From Saccharomycopsis fibuligera x Saccharomycopsis cf. fibuligera (Eukaryota > Ascomycota > Saccharomycetes > Ascoideales > Saccharomycopsidaceae): a stretch of 64,000 nt of DNA. The notes beneath the pieces are model-generated. The model was not told the origin of the DNA and did not search any database. It saw nothing but the letters and a program-made list of their open reading frames with translations. Every line of letters begins with the position of its first letter. Position 1 is the stretch's first letter. The stretch spans positions 2,852,001 to 2,916,000 of the forward strand of contig CP012817.1 of assembly GCA_001936135.1 (NCBI GenBank). The letters run 5' to 3'. A program made the translations under genes and the position numbers. Positions 1 through 11,900 of the stretch are shown piece by piece.

Positions 1-1473
1 TATTTATTATTAGTTAGTTATATTTGAAATACAAGGCTTTTACATCCAAAATATGAACCCTGAGATGTCAGTATTCCGTAATATTTGTTATTTCAGTCAG
101 ATTATCATTTATATACGGTTCAACCCAAAATTTTTATATAGTTATTAGATTTTAGTTAAAAAAAAAAAGCGAAGAAACAAAAAGAAGAAATACAAGGAAG
201 TTCAAAAGAAGAACGAGTGCCTCAGGATAGAAGATCTTGAAAGTTAGATGTAGTCTAAGAACTGTAAGAGATCTTCGAGGAAGACTAAATAATAATCAGA
301 CAGAATAAAACACAATATTAGCGTTGAGCTATAAATAGTAGTAAATATGCTTCCTGTAACCGCGTAGTAGTCACTAATTAAGGTCATTACGTGACTGTAT
401 CTCCTGATCTTATTGTTCTAGAACTCAATGTTCGTCAGATAGCACCATTATATTAATGAGTAGAAGATGAGTGGAATATGATATTGAAGTGACACCCTTT
501 CTTTTACCTGTAGACATCAACAACGAAACTTTTTAAAACAAGAACCAGAACCATCAGGACCATAATCTCATCTTCAATATGATTACTAGATTTACAGTAC
601 TAACAGGATTTTCGCTAATATAGAAACAATTGCACTATACTGTTTTCTATCTGGCTGTACGTAAGAAATACACTATTTCTTGATTCACCAGTAAGTGCAA
701 AACCATTTTTTTCACAAAACAACCCATGTGTTCTTAATAATATGGTTTCGTAATAGTATAACAGATTGAAATTGCGAAGAAGTTAAAAGAATTTGCGGCA
801 TACACATACTATAAGATAGAGAACATTTAGCTACAAAAAAATAAGGAACGAACGTTTTTGGTGGGAGAAATGTAACTGTATAGCTAATCAGTCACACTAC
901 TAAAATAACAATTAATTACTACAATGTAGGTAATTATCAATGTAAATGAACAGAAGATACATTAGTGATTCACAAATTGTAACAAAAAAGAAGAAAAAAC
1001 CGGTCAACTAAGAATTATGATAAAGACAAAAAATACACAAACACAAAGCAGTTATCCTTAACCTGGGGAGTGAGCAACAAAGGCTGCGTGTTCTACCCAA
1101 CAAAAAACAATACAACCATCTTAGCCTCACGCGTTGATAAAACCGTTCAAGAGAGAAAGGATAAAAGTGGAAAAAAAAAAAAGCAATATGACAAACAGAA
1201 AAAAAGATAAAAAATAACGGTGCAAAGAAGTATATTTTTTTTCTTTTTTGACTCTCCTTCAAAAGATATTAGAAAGACAAACAGAATATGCTGTTTGTGC
1301 TATATGACATAACAATAAAACAAAGGAAAGGAGCAGGAGGATGGGTCAAAAATATAGGAGAAATAGAATAAAAACAAAAGAAACTGAACAGAATGACTAG
1401 ATGCAAAGAAATGAAATGGAATAGGAAAAGAAAAACTGAAGAATTTATGCCGAGTAAACAAAAACCGACACAG
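1..1473. other. Gene-free left edge, AT-rich
   Basis: No ORF with recognisable protein features was found on either strand. The stretch is AT-rich with short A runs and lies at the 3' side of the minus-strand casein kinase gene, so its right part holds that gene's 3'UTR and terminator. No tRNA-like B box or repeat was seen. The left edge may cut an intergenic region. Confidence 0.5.
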
Positions 1474-2820
1474 TTAGAGCCAAGCAGACTCATTTACATC
1501 CTTTTCTTGTTGTGCTTGCTGTTGTGGGTGAACTCTAGCACGCTTGTCATCGGAAATCTTTACTGGCTTCACCGTTGACGAGACCTGCTGTGGTTGTTGG
1601 TATAATCTGGTGGATATTGGAAAACGTTTGGACTCATCTTCTTGCTGAGGAATAACATCAGCAGATGGCTGAATATGTGTCTGCTGAGCTTGTGGCACAG
1701 CTTGTCCAACATCTACCTGTGCAAGTTGCTGTTGCTGTTGCTGTTGCTGTTGATGGTGCTGTGATACTTCTTGAACATTGGAAGGACCTGGTGTTGGTTG
1801 ATAAAACACTATCTGATTGGCTTGATGAGGAGGAACAACAGATGGGTCCAAAAGATATGGAGTTTTACCATTATTAGCAGCATTATTATTAACATCACCG
1901 TCTTTTTCATTGCGTTTTCCAAGCTTGGATTGTTGGAATTTGACAATTGTCCAGTCAAAGATGTAGTCATATCTGTAATTCTCCTGCAAAAAGAAATCTC
2001 TAAATAAACTTCTGAGGTAACAATAATCAGGCTTATCTTCAAATCGCAAGTTTTTTACGTAGTTGAAATATTGCAAGAATATTTGTGGTAAACCTTTGCA
2101 CAATACGTCCACAGGAGTAGAAACCTTCTTTTCCATGATACGCTCGTATTTTTGTCTCTTGGTAGCAGCTTTCAAGCCTTGCCATGGTAAAGAACCTTTG
2201 CAAAAGTACACAAACACATAACCCAAAGATTCCAAATCGTCTCTTCTAGATTGTTCAATACCCAAATGTGTATTGATGCTTGCATATCTTGCAGTACCAG
2301 TCAAATTTTTATTTTCTCTATATGGAATGTGCATGAATGTTCTAACATCTCTGTATTTTTTGGCCAACCCGAAATCAATAACATTTACCTGATTTGATCT
2401 TCTGCCGGTACCCATTAAAAAGTTGTCTGGTTTGATATCTCTGTGAATGAAAGATCTGGCATGAATGTATTCAATACGGGACAAGAGTTGGTCTGCCAAC
2501 AACAAAACTGTTTTATAGGAAAACCTTCTGTTACAGTAGTTGAAAAGGTCTTCCAAAGAAGGACCAAGTAAGTCAATAACCATGCAGTTAAACTCGCAAT
2601 CAGTACCGAAATATCTCACGAAAGGGATACCAACACCACCGCTGAGAGCTCTATAAACTCTAGCTTCGTACTCAAGCTGTGGGTGCTTGGCATTTATGGA
2701 TTCCAATTTGATTGCCACTTCCTCATGAGTAATGATATTCATCCCCATGTAGATATCGCCAAAGGACCCGGCACCAATTTTACGGCCGAGACGATATTTT
2801 CTTCCGACTCTTAAGTCCAT
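1474..2820 (-). CDS. HRR25: Casein kinase I delta/epsilon-type, Hrr25 homologue
   Basis: A 448-residue Ser/Thr protein kinase of the CK1 family. In yeast Hrr25 acts in DNA repair, ribosome (40S and Tif6) maturation, vesicle traffic, selective autophagy and meiosis. The sequence starts [12 protein letters not shown] like Hrr25. It shows the glycine loop GAGSFGDIY (17-25), the ATP-binding Lys in VAIKLE (K38), the catalytic HRDIKPDN loop (about residues 127-134), [10 protein letters not shown] and the CK1-specific [11 protein letters not shown] segment. After the kinase domain (to about residue 290) the tail is Gln/Pro-rich and ends in SAWL, as Hrr25 ends in a similar tryptophan-leucine tail. 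The ATG is preceded by stops and matches the family start. It is the first of five consecutive minus-strand genes. Confidence 0.95.
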   Translation of the reverse strand: MDLRVGRKYRLGRKIGAGSFGDIYMGMNIITHEEVAIKLESINAKHPQLEYEARVYRALSGGVGIPFVRYFGTDCEFNCMVIDLLGPSLEDLFNYCNRRFSYKTVLLLADQLLSRIEYIHARSFIHRDIKPDNFLMGTGRRSNQVNVIDFGLAKKYRDVRTFMHIPYRENKNLTGTARYASINTHLGIEQSRRDDLESLGYVFVYFCKGSLPWQGLKAATKRQKYERIMEKKVSTPVDVLCKGLPQIFLQYFNYVKNLRFEDKPDYCYLRSLFRDFFLQENYRYDYIFDWTIVKFQQSKLGKRNEKDGDVNNNAANNGKTPYLLDPSVVPPHQANQIVFYQPTPGPSNVQEVSQHHQQQQQQQQQLAQVDVGQAVPQAQQTHIQPSADVIPQQEDESKRFPISTRLYQQPQQVSSTVKPVKISDDKRARVHPQQQAQQEKDVNESAWL

Positions 2821-3394
2821 GTTATCAAAGAAAGTATTTCAAGAATATGATGATGATACTAGTCAACTTTGAGGACTGAAGAGTTTTGTTACTTTGTCCA
2901 CAGTGTTTTTGCTGGTTTGCGCCGAAGAGTATGTCAGCCTAACAAACGAGCTGAAAAGGGGTAATCTGCGGAAACGAAAACACGAAAGAGTTGCTTGACG
3001 AGAGTCGGGAGAGCAAACGCGTGCTTAATGAGAGTGTGGTAGAGCAGTGAGAAATACCTGGTGGATGATTCCTGATGATGATACCACAGAGAAGCGTTGC
3101 TTAAGAGATGAGAGAAACTGTGCTGTGATTGGAAAAGGGTCTGATAGTACAAGAGAAGGCCAGCGAGCAGTTGGTTTGCCAGGAGAGTGCCACAAAAAAA
3201 GAGGAAAACAAACGGAGTAAAATCTTTTCTTGCCAAACGGGCCGAGCAGAAAAAGCAATTCACACACCCGCACACCAACGAGGTCGCCATGCAGGTCACC
3301 TGACACTGCACCTTCACGCGACTCCACAACATTGCGTATATTGACATTAACTAAAGATAGCTATTTACATACTGTCTACAAGAGCACTACAGAC
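2821..3394. promoter_or_regulatory. HRR25 upstream region
   Basis: A 574-bp spacer between the HRR25 start and the 3' end of the next minus-strand gene. It must contain the HRR25 promoter and 5'UTR and the neighbour's terminator. Overlapping ORFs here have no family resemblance and look like chance frames. No clear regulatory motif was recognised. Confidence 0.4.
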
Positions 3395-4777
3395 TCACTT
3401 TCGCTTGAACATGTCGAAGAAAAGCAGTCCAAGGGACTGCTCCGGCTGCGAGAACTTCACTTTGTATGGTTTTTGTAACTTTTCTTGCAGTGACTGTCCA
3501 TTGATGCTGCCCAAAAAAAACCTTTTGGCTTCCTCAACAATGTCCTTGGCCGAATCCTTGTAGCAGCGCTCAAGCTCCTTATCTGGAACCAAGTAGAAGA
3601 TTTGAGACGGCATTGGTGCCTGGAGATTGTAACCTCTGATCGAATCATTCAACTTGCGTAGAGAAGTGTTAAAGTAGCGCCGCTTCTGCAGCTCCCAGTT
3701 CAGATCCTTCAAGAGCTGATAGTTCTCTGAGTAGTATTTAGCTGACTGAAGCTTAATGTCTGTTGGCCTGCCGGAATTTATATCGTCAATTATATGCACT
3801 GCTTTGAGGACCCAATCTCGCTTCAAATCCTCTCTAAATTTAGCAATTTCTTGGAATACGGATCCCTGTTTTTCAATCCAGGGCAACTTCACATCTTGCT
3901 TCTTGAGTATATTGTTCAAATGAAAGTCAGTTCTATCCATGTATGCATTGGGACGATACCCATCATCAATCTGTTTGCCTCTTGGCAAATTATCAAACTC
4001 ACCTCTTGCTCTAGCTTCCTCGATCTTTGCATCGGCCATTCCTTTAATAGATCCTGCTGCGGCGGCAAATGACACTCGACCCGAAGCTAAACCCGTTTGT
4101 TCTGGACCCAAAAGACGTTCCCTATATCGTTCTTTAAATCCAGGATCCTCCTCAAATGCTTGTTCAGAATGCTTCATCAAACTGTAGTCAAGAGATTTTT
4201 CTCTGGCTCGGTTGATACGCTCTGAGACGGTTTCTCTTTTGTAAAGCTTGGGCACTGGAATCACTTTAGTGCTGCTGCTCTTGCCACTATATGCCATCGA
4301 CACGTTTGCCACATCAGAAGCACTAGTACCACCATTCCATGGCCTTGATAATGCAACATCAGTAGCAAGCTTATCCGCGTATGAAGGGATTTTTGAGAAC
4401 AGGAGTTCAGAGGCATATTGATTTTCAAACTTTTTTTGCTCCAATTTTGAGTAGATTTTGGCCATATCAACATTTTGGTCAACTAGAGAGCCCACTGGCA
4501 TCGGCTCCAATTGTTGATTAAGTTTTTTTGAGCGAGAAACAGGATCACTAGCAATGGCGTCTTCTCGTAGTTGTTCAAGACGCCTTCTCATGTATCCACC
4601 ATCTTCATGACTTTTCTTGAGTGAATTTGTTTTCCCATTTGAAGAGGTAATCTTCTTGCCGTTACTATTCGAAATAATACTTCCTGAGCTAAATCTCCTG
4701 CCAGCGAAGTTTGCGATAATATTATTGACTCTGTGCGTTTCGTATTGTTTGAGGATATAAGTTTGCTGTCGCAACAT
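3395..4777 (-). CDS. Mitochondrial DUF1992 (DNAJC28 conserved domain) protein
   Basis: A 460-residue protein. The N-terminus is rich in Arg, Ser and Gln without acidic residues early on and contains GRRFSSGS, typical of a mitochondrial presequence. Residues about 248-315 hold the conserved block of DnaJ homologue subfamily C member 28 (DUF1992), with EARARGEFDNLPRGKQ, NAYMDRTDFHLNNILK and LPWIEKQ. No J domain (HPD motif) is present, which is the usual state of the fungal members. A long helical region follows to the C-terminus. The family's function is not established; human DNAJC28 has been linked to Golgi traffic, while the fungal form looks mitochondrial by presequence. The family call is secure, the compartment is inferred. 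Confidence 0.75.
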   Translation of the reverse strand: MLRQQTYILKQYETHRVNNIIANFAGRRFSSGSIISNSNGKKITSSNGKTNSLKKSHEDGGYMRRRLEQLREDAIASDPVSRSKKLNQQLEPMPVGSLVDQNVDMAKIYSKLEQKKFENQYASELLFSKIPSYADKLATDVALSRPWNGGTSASDVANVSMAYSGKSSSTKVIPVPKLYKRETVSERINRAREKSLDYSLMKHSEQAFEEDPGFKERYRERLLGPEQTGLASGRVSFAAAAGSIKGMADAKIEEARARGEFDNLPRGKQIDDGYRPNAYMDRTDFHLNNILKKQDVKLPWIEKQGSVFQEIAKFREDLKRDWVLKAVHIIDDINSGRPTDIKLQSAKYYSENYQLLKDLNWELQKRRYFNTSLRKLNDSIRGYNLQAPMPSQIFYLVPDKELERCYKDSAKDIVEEAKRFFLGSINGQSLQEKLQKPYKVKFSQPEQSLGLLFFDMFKRK

Positions 4778-5124
4778 TATCTTTCAATATTACAGACGCA
4801 GAAAGAATCAAAATCATCGCTTTTGGCCCTCACATTTTGGATATTTGATTCCATCTGCTTAGCCGTGAGCCAGCAAGTAAAAAAACTAGAAAAAGAAAAA
4901 GAAAATACGCTGCATGTAAATGCGCATTTCACGTGGGAATATCAGATACCAACGTTACTACAGCAAAGCGCGTTTGGCTGCAGATGTAAAGTTACAACAT
5001 ACTCATGTAATTTGCACTTCATGCTACATAGCTTTTTTTGGTGACTAAACTTACAGCATAACCTGTTTAAATGTTGAGTAAGTGACATATTTTTCCTTAA
5101 AATAATCCGTGTATTTTCATATAA
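4778..5124. promoter_or_regulatory. Spacer between DUF1992 gene and TTI1
   Basis: A 347-bp spacer between two minus-strand genes: promoter of the DUF1992 gene and terminator of TTI1. It contains a CACGTG core in TTTCACGTGGGA near position 4930, a possible Cbf1-type E-box. Confidence 0.35.
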
Positions 5125-8100
5125 TCAGCCGTAGTACAAGTACCATGCTACATCGGCATGTATCCCGAACTCTCCAACATCCGCTACCACTCCACATCCA
5201 TTTTGAATAATATCTCTAATCATGGCCAATGGCAACGTATCGCCACAGTTGTGCAACCCAAGCACAAGCACTTCACTAAGAGCTTGATAGTACTCATACT
5301 CCAAACTTTCGGGAAAATACTTTTTGCCAAATGTTACCAACAGCCAATCGCTATTGTCTTTAGCAACAGCTCTTTCATTTTCCAGTTTGAGCTTGTTTTT
5401 AAAAAAAATTAACTTTTTTTTATGATTAATGAAATTATTGTTACTTTGTAACGCGCTCCAAAGCTCTTGGAAATTTTTATTCAAAAAAGTTCCGCCATAT
5501 TTGAACATCGATTGTATGGTTCGCAATGCATGAATGTTTATCCTTATATCCTGTGACTCAGCTGCAGCGGTTAAAGTATACAGCCACAAATCGTACAAGA
5601 CAGGGTATAGCTCGCGGAGTTCAACCGCAAGAATCTGAATAATTTTGCGTAACATGCTATAAATTTGAATCTTGAGTGAAAATGAAGGATACTGTAAAAA
5701 CCTTACACAGTATGAACATATTCTTTGAACTAGCTGATACAAGTTTTTCGGTATGTGTGATTGATATTTGAACATATTGTCACCAGCTTTCTCTGCATCA
5801 TCTTCAACCTGAGTGCTACCTTCAAAAGCCTGATCTTCGTCGTCACTATCAACTTCATCCCTTAAAAGAGGTTCATCAGCTAACTTGTCATCGCCATTGT
5901 CTGGTTTGTGTTTGAAAAGGTCAGGTAGATCTTTTTTGGAATTATCTAATAAATCAAACATTTGCTCTTTACTCAAAATTCCCCATGGCTTTACCCTTGA
6001 CTTTATTTCTTCTTCATGTTTATCAAACACATTCTCTTTAAAATTGTAATTGGCAACATAGGTTTGGTATACAGAATTAAGAATCTCACTGAAAGCAGCG
6101 AAAAAACCGTTACAAAGTGCTGCGTACCCATGATACATATCCAAAACTACAAAACTTGAATTGATAACATCACCTAATTTCTCAATCAACTCCACTCCTG
6201 CAATCTTGATTAACACAATCAAAACTTTTATTGTGTCCGGAGTAACTGCAACATTCACCAATTTCAAATTCAAAGAGTCAAGCAAGTAGTCAGAGTTTCT
6301 GATGATGAGATTCTCGATTGATGAGTCATTGTAAACATTTCTTGCAACTTGAATCGTTGCATTTTGAGCGTGCGTAACAATCATTTCTGAAGGTGATGAT
6401 AAACTTTCGATGACAGGGTACAAATGATCAATAAGCTCTTGTTCAAAATCATGCTTCAAGAACAGTGAAGCAGCAGCAATAGTATCAAGAGACACAGAAA
6501 TTGCAGTATTTTCCAAGTATGCCGATCTTTGACTAGTTTTTCCTATAATACTGTTACCGGAAGGGAAGTATACCCCGTTGGATAACATGGTTTGCGCCAA
6601 ATCTAGCATTGAGAGAACTCCTTCCGCAATTTTAATCTGTTGTCTCTCAACCGAATTTTGTTCATTTTCAGGGACCGTTTCTAACTGGTACGCTTCAAAA
6701 TCATCTTCAGCTCCATCAAGATCAAGGAACTGGTCAGCATTGAAACTGACATCGCTGGTTCGCCTTATATCAGAATCTTGCGTGCTTGCTCCTGCTACAA
6801 TATTATTGCAAGCCCACAAACAAATAAACTTATGTAGCTTCGAGTGACCTTGATTCAACATTAACCTCTCAATTATGTCTCCAGCAATGGGATACTTTCC
6901 AAGAGTTCGAAAAAAAGTTTTCAAGGTTGATTCCACTTGAGCAGAAAGAATGTTGCTGAAGATGCTTAATTCTCTATCATCAAACACTTTATCGCTCGAT
7001 AAAATAGAACTTTTTCTGGCCAAAGCAGATAAATTTGTCTGAAAATTAGCTTTTTCTTTGCTGACGGCTTTGTCTGATTTAGCCAAAGTTGGAAATGAAG
7101 TACTTTTATCATTGGTGATATTTAAATTAACAAACTTTCTTTTTGAAGAGCCTAACGATTCATGAGAGTTTTGCAAAATTATTAACTCATCAGTTATCTT
7201 TTCAATTAGAGCCTCAAGAGATACTTTAAGTTCACTACCAACTTGCAGTTGCAGTTGCAGCTTTAAGAGGTAATTGGTATTGAATATTATCGTGTTTATT
7301 TTTGCAGTAATTTCTTGTTGATCTGAAGAGTAGAATATTGAACTCACTGTCACAGCAGACTTTTTTATTAAATCTAATAACTGGCGCTGTAAAAATGCTT
7401 CATTTTTGCTATTGATGCCTTCAAATTCAATAAGTTCTTCATTATTTCCAAGTAAAAAACATGCATTTTCAGTTAATTGCTCATTGAGCTCATCAGGTAG
7501 AACTAGGTGACAATTGGCTAGTATTTCTGTAGTAAACTTTAACAAAGAAGCTTTAATTTTTCTGTTGGTAGAGTTACGGTATTGATTGATAAGCTTAGGT
7601 ATAAATTTTCCCAAGTTTTTGGAGGTGGCTTCAAGCCACTTTGAAGTTCGTACTGAGTGGCTATTTCTGGGTCTTATAGTTTGTGTTTTGCTGCTGTCTA
7701 CCAGTTTATGTGGTTTTTCTAATAGTAACGTGGCAGTTGTCTTTGTGTCATTCGGTATTTCAAAATCCTCGTCAGAAAGTAAGTAAACTAAAAGCTTTTG
7801 CAGAAAACTTATGGTCAGGATAATTGTTTTGTAATGTATTTTCGCGCCTGCGTTCTCGATAAGAAATTTCATTAGCTTGGATATTATTCCTGGAAAAATT
7901 AGCGTCACCATGTTTTTATCTTTAATGATATTGAAAATGAGGAACTCTAAGCACTGTACTGACTCCATTGGTAGCTCACTATCCTGGTTGCTAGTTATAA
8001 CTGCAATAAGCGCAGTAACAAAATGCGCTACTGAGTTTTGATTCTTTTGAAAAAAGACATCTTGTTTCCCGTTAATATTTATTGAATTCAACAAAGACAA

Positions 8101-8580
8101 CGCACATGCGATACATGTTTTCTGTAATTCTGTTGATTGAACTATATCAATTTCAGTGTCGTGGGCGCCCTTGCCGCCATTAGTGAGTGAGAAGGTTATG
8201 AGAGGAAAAATGACAAGCAAATCATTATTGAATTCCACTATCCAGCATTGATCAATGAGGATATTTAATAGCTTGTAAACGTATTCTAGTATCTGATTAC
8301 TGAGTTGTGGCTTATTGAGCAAATTGCTTAATAAAAAGTATATGTATTCAGCAACATTGGGATCAATGGGCACTTCTGTTTTTGAGTTGCATTTATAGTA
8401 CTTGTTTCTGATCTGGTCTAAAGCGTCGAGGAGAGTGCTATGCAAGTTATGCAATGATTTGGAAATTGGGATCAAATTATCTTGAAATTCAGTGGCATCT
8501 TTAACTAGCACGAGTGACAGCAAATGTAGGCACGCAGGCTTAATAGCCCTAAATAGTTCCTCTGTGGGCTGTTTGCTCAT
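5125..8580 (-). CDS. TTI1: TTI1 homologue, TTT complex / ASTRA subunit
   Basis: A 1151-residue all-helical protein, somewhat longer than the roughly 1040 residues of S. cerevisiae Tti1. With Tel2 and Tti2 it forms the TTT cochaperone that matures PIKK kinases (TOR, ATM/ATR types, Tra1). The N-terminus FRAIKPACLHLLSL resembles the conserved Tti1 start, and the body consists of HEAT-like amphipathic helix pairs. The C-terminal conserved part begins around an acidic linker (DEVDSDDEDQAFEG, about residue 930) followed by FKYQSHIPKNLYQLVQRIC, and ends in helices around LYPVLYDLWLYTL. The identification rests on N-terminal similarity, length and HEAT architecture. A profile search would be decisive. 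Confidence 0.7.
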   Translation of the reverse strand: MSKQPTEELFRAIKPACLHLLSLVLVKDATEFQDNLIPISKSLHNLHSTLLDALDQIRNKYYKCNSKTEVPIDPNVAEYIYFLLSNLLNKPQLSNQILEYVYKLLNILIDQCWIVEFNNDLLVIFPLITFSLTNGGKGAHDTEIDIVQSTELQKTCIACALSLLNSININGKQDVFFQKNQNSVAHFVTALIAVITSNQDSELPMESVQCLEFLIFNIIKDKNMVTLIFPGIISKLMKFLIENAGAKIHYKTIILTISFLQKLLVYLLSDEDFEIPNDTKTTATLLLEKPHKLVDSSKTQTIRPRNSHSVRTSKWLEATSKNLGKFIPKLINQYRNSTNRKIKASLLKFTTEILANCHLVLPDELNEQLTENACFLLGNNEELIEFEGINSKNEAFLQRQLLDLIKKSAVTVSSIFYSSDQQEITAKINTIIFNTNYLLKLQLQLQVGSELKVSLEALIEKITDELIILQNSHESLGSSKRKFVNLNITNDKSTSFPTLAKSDKAVSKEKANFQTNLSALARKSSILSSDKVFDDRELSIFSNILSAQVESTLKTFFRTLGKYPIAGDIIERLMLNQGHSKLHKFICLWACNNIVAGASTQDSDIRRTSDVSFNADQFLDLDGAEDDFEAYQLETVPENEQNSVERQQIKIAEGVLSMLDLAQTMLSNGVYFPSGNSIIGKTSQRSAYLENTAISVSLDTIAAASLFLKHDFEQELIDHLYPVIESLSSPSEMIVTHAQNATIQVARNVYNDSSIENLIIRNSDYLLDSLNLKLVNVAVTPDTIKVLIVLIKIAGVELIEKLGDVINSSFVVLDMYHGYAALCNGFFAAFSEILNSVYQTYVANYNFKENVFDKHEEEIKSRVKPWGILSKEQMFDLLDNSKKDLPDLFKHKPDNGDDKLADEPLLRDEVDSDDEDQAFEGSTQVEDDAEKAGDNMFKYQSHIPKNLYQLVQRICSYCVRFLQYPSFSLKIQIYSMLRKIIQILAVELRELYPVLYDLWLYTLTAAAESQDIRINIHALRTIQSMFKYGGTFLNKNFQELWSALQSNNNFINHKKKLIFFKNKLKLENERAVAKDNSDWLLVTFGKKYFPESLEYEYYQALSEVLVLGLHNCGDTLPLAMIRDIIQNGCGVVADVGEFGIHADVAWYLYYG

Positions 8581-8913
8581 TTTGGATATTGTATAAGTTG
8601 GAAGTTCTTGCTGTTGATGTATTTCTATATTATATTTTTTAGTTCGATTTATTCATGATTTTTTGATGCTTGGGCTTGGAAGGACGATGCCCATAGAAAG
8701 AACCGGGATAATGGAGCACTCGTGACCAGGAAGGAGTAATACAACACTTAATGTGAGACATAAAACAAAGTTGCTGCAACGTTTAAACATGGATACCGAT
8801 TATCAACTTCTACTATACAGTAAATAGGCGTGATTTACATTAGAAAAAATGCTTTATTTGTGAAAGTATGTATTCACATAACGTATCTAGGTTCAGCATA
8901 TAAATAAATGTTT
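8581..8913. promoter_or_regulatory. Spacer TTI1-TRAPPC11
   Basis: A 333-bp spacer holding the TTI1 promoter and the 3' end of the TRAPPC11 transcript. No coding potential and no recognised motif. Confidence 0.35.
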
Positions 8914-11900
8914 TTATACTCTAATATAAATGTCTGTGCGATCAGCCAGAGCCTCGTTTGTGGCTAATAAAATTGGTAATGTAACTTTGTAAAACAAGTC
9001 GTAAACTCTGAGAGTAGGGATTTTGAGTTTCCCACTGGTCTTTGGGATGGCTTTGAATTTTAATTGCTGTCTTGTGAATGGTAACACTGGCAATTGAGCA
9101 ACGTTTTTGTTGTGCCCTACAAGCTCAAAGTTTTCGTTAGGCTCGATTGCAGTGGAAAAAGTAAACACTCTTGGGGTTGGGTTTTCAATGACGTACTTTA
9201 AAGTACAATACTTCTTTTTCTTGTCTTGGTCGTTCAATTTCCCTTCGGAATTTACTGTGTTAAAAGAGCGGTCTAATTCCTCGTCATCTTTGCCTTCAAC
9301 GGTAGAAACAATAAGATCAGTATTAGCAACACCGCAATTTTTTGTGTAGTTAATTTCGAACTTAGTTACTTCAAATAAAACCCGTGGTTCAAACAAAGGT
9401 AGCGTTAATTTCCAAATTTGACTTTCGGTATAATTTTCAATTTGTTTAGTTTCTCCTTCGCGCTGCCTTGCCCACTTGACAGAAATTTTAACATGTATTG
9501 GAATGTTAGCCTGACTCAGTATGCTATCCTTCGAAGTAACAAAAAGCTCTTCTAGAATGTACTTTCCACTAGCATTCAATTGCCTAGGGCTACTATCCTT
9601 CGCATCATTGGAACTCAACTTGTCACACAGAAACCCATTGGGGCTCGGTGTGTAGATTTCAACATTTGTCTGTAAGACCTCAATAGGTACGGTGCCCAAA
9701 TACTTAACCACAGATTTACCTGTCCAGGTTCTAGTATGACCCGTATATGTTTTGTTATTATACTTGTTTGCAGCGTCAAACACAAAGGCGTTCGGCAAGT
9801 CTTCAAATCTGATTTTTGGTAACACACCAAACGAAAACAAAAATGGCGAAACTATTGGGATACGAATATTTAATGTATCCCTAGTAGATAACGACTTATT
9901 TTTTTCCTCAGACTCTTGCTGCTTGGCAATATTATCACCAGTGAAAAAGCTGCACTCAATTTTAATAATGAAGTACTTATTGACCACGTTCGGTGCCCTA
10001 ATGAATAATGAATGCAGTCTCTTGGTATGGGCTTTAACCTTAGTAAGTTTCAAGTCAAGGTTGGAAGTATTGTTGAGAACTTCATCTTCTTTCAACTTCT
10101 CCAACTCTTCACTACCATCCCACTGCAAGTTGAAAAGTGGCAATCCACCTCCACTAATGCTATTGATACTGCCACCGCCACCAGATCCATTTGTGCCACC
10201 AGGACCAGAATTTGTGCCGGCGCCAGGGGCAGCACCACTGGCAAAATCACGCAAGTCCAAACTATTTCTGGGAGAAGTCACTTGCGATGAAACTCTTGAG
10301 CTCGGTCTCGTTGTCCCATGACCAAGTTTCGCAGAACTATTATCAAACACTCTAACCAAAGGCCTGAAAATTAAGCCAATATCCTCGCTGTCTTGGTTAT
10401 CCACTTCAAGCTTCAATTCATATACTTCGTTGCTGAAGGCATTTGTCGGATTATTGACCATAATCTCCGTTTTTGGTCGTCTTGGAATAACTACTTTTTC
10501 GTATGGATTGGTTGTGCTGATTAATTGCTTTAACAATTTAACCTTTTGATTTGATTTTTCAGGGTTTGCATTTGTAACCCAGAAAAACTTGTCTTTCGGC
10601 ATTTTGTTGACAAAATAATTAACATTTACATCGGTGTTATGAGGAGTTACACGAGCAGAATTGTTACTGGCATCTAAAAACAGATCATCTGATTGAACAG
10701 CCGATACTGGCATATGAAGGTTCAAGTTGAACTTTTCATGATTTATGGTTAGTACGATGGAAGATACAGTATTAGTTTCGATCTTGCTTGCCATCTGTGA
10801 AAAATGGAAAACTTTGAACTCTTTGGCCGAGAATTCAGAGTTGCAATAAGCTACCAAAGCTTCTATTTTACCATTACTATTAGTTTTAATCCCCTTGTCT
10901 TGTGCTTTCCCTTCTTCTAAATTTTGCTGTTGCGGCTGAATCTCAATTTCCTGTTTTTCAAAATCCTCAAAAGGTATATCTACCACAGTTGAACTCGGCT
11001 TACTTGGGTCATGTTTCAACACCACTGGCAAAAAGTACCCATTAAACTCAATTGTAATAGTATCAATAACCATAGATTCAAACAACACTCCTGTAAGCAA
11101 ATTTTGCAACGAGAATTGCATCTCACAATTGTATGATAATGGCAATAATTGCTTCTTAAATAAAAACATTCCCGTGAAAATATTTGGCGGCAAAGCTGCA
11201 TCGTCAGCAGGATACAAGTTTATAGTAGGTTTTGAGCTTTTCTGGTCATACTTAATGAATTTTGTCAAATTGTACTGAGTATCAGAGACTAATTTCCGTA
11301 ATCCCGTGGGGATAAACACCTCGTCAATAATAGCGAGATCGAACCCATACAAAATTGCTCCATTCCATTTGCGTAATTTGATAAAACAGTTTATCAATTT
11401 GACTAAAATAACTACCACCAAGCTCTTCCAGTTTTCCAGTTTATAGTAATTCAAACAGTCCTCATAGAAAGCAATTGCTTTTTCGTAGTTTTTTAAGCTA
11501 TAAGATTCTTCCGCAAGCTGGAAGTTAATGTAGGAGATTGATCTTTCAAACTCCGTTTCTTTGGCCTTCATGAATGACATGAGCGCTTTTTGTAGTAAAA
11601 CAATCATTTTTTGATGAAACGGATACTGAACGTTTCTTTCCACTGGCAAGCACAAATAACAATCCATAATCTCCTCTAGCATTTGATTAACTTGTCCTTG
11701 AGCCTTATCTTTATCATCCAAACTTTCCACTGTGAGCACGTTATTCAGGACTTCCACCGACTCAATAAAGAATTCAGCATCACTTTCCGAAAAAATCAAC
11801 CGTTCGGTCTTTGGCACCTGAATATTTTTCCGCTTGGCCATGTTCTCAGTCTTAGCCTTAGCCCTTCTCAAGAAATTTACTGCTTGCAAAAAGATATACC

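Noticed and set aside
1269-1578. Small ORFs at the 3' end of HRR25 on both strands
   Set aside because: They overlap the kinase gene end or its A/T-rich 3'UTR and consist of simple hydrophobic or basic sequence.
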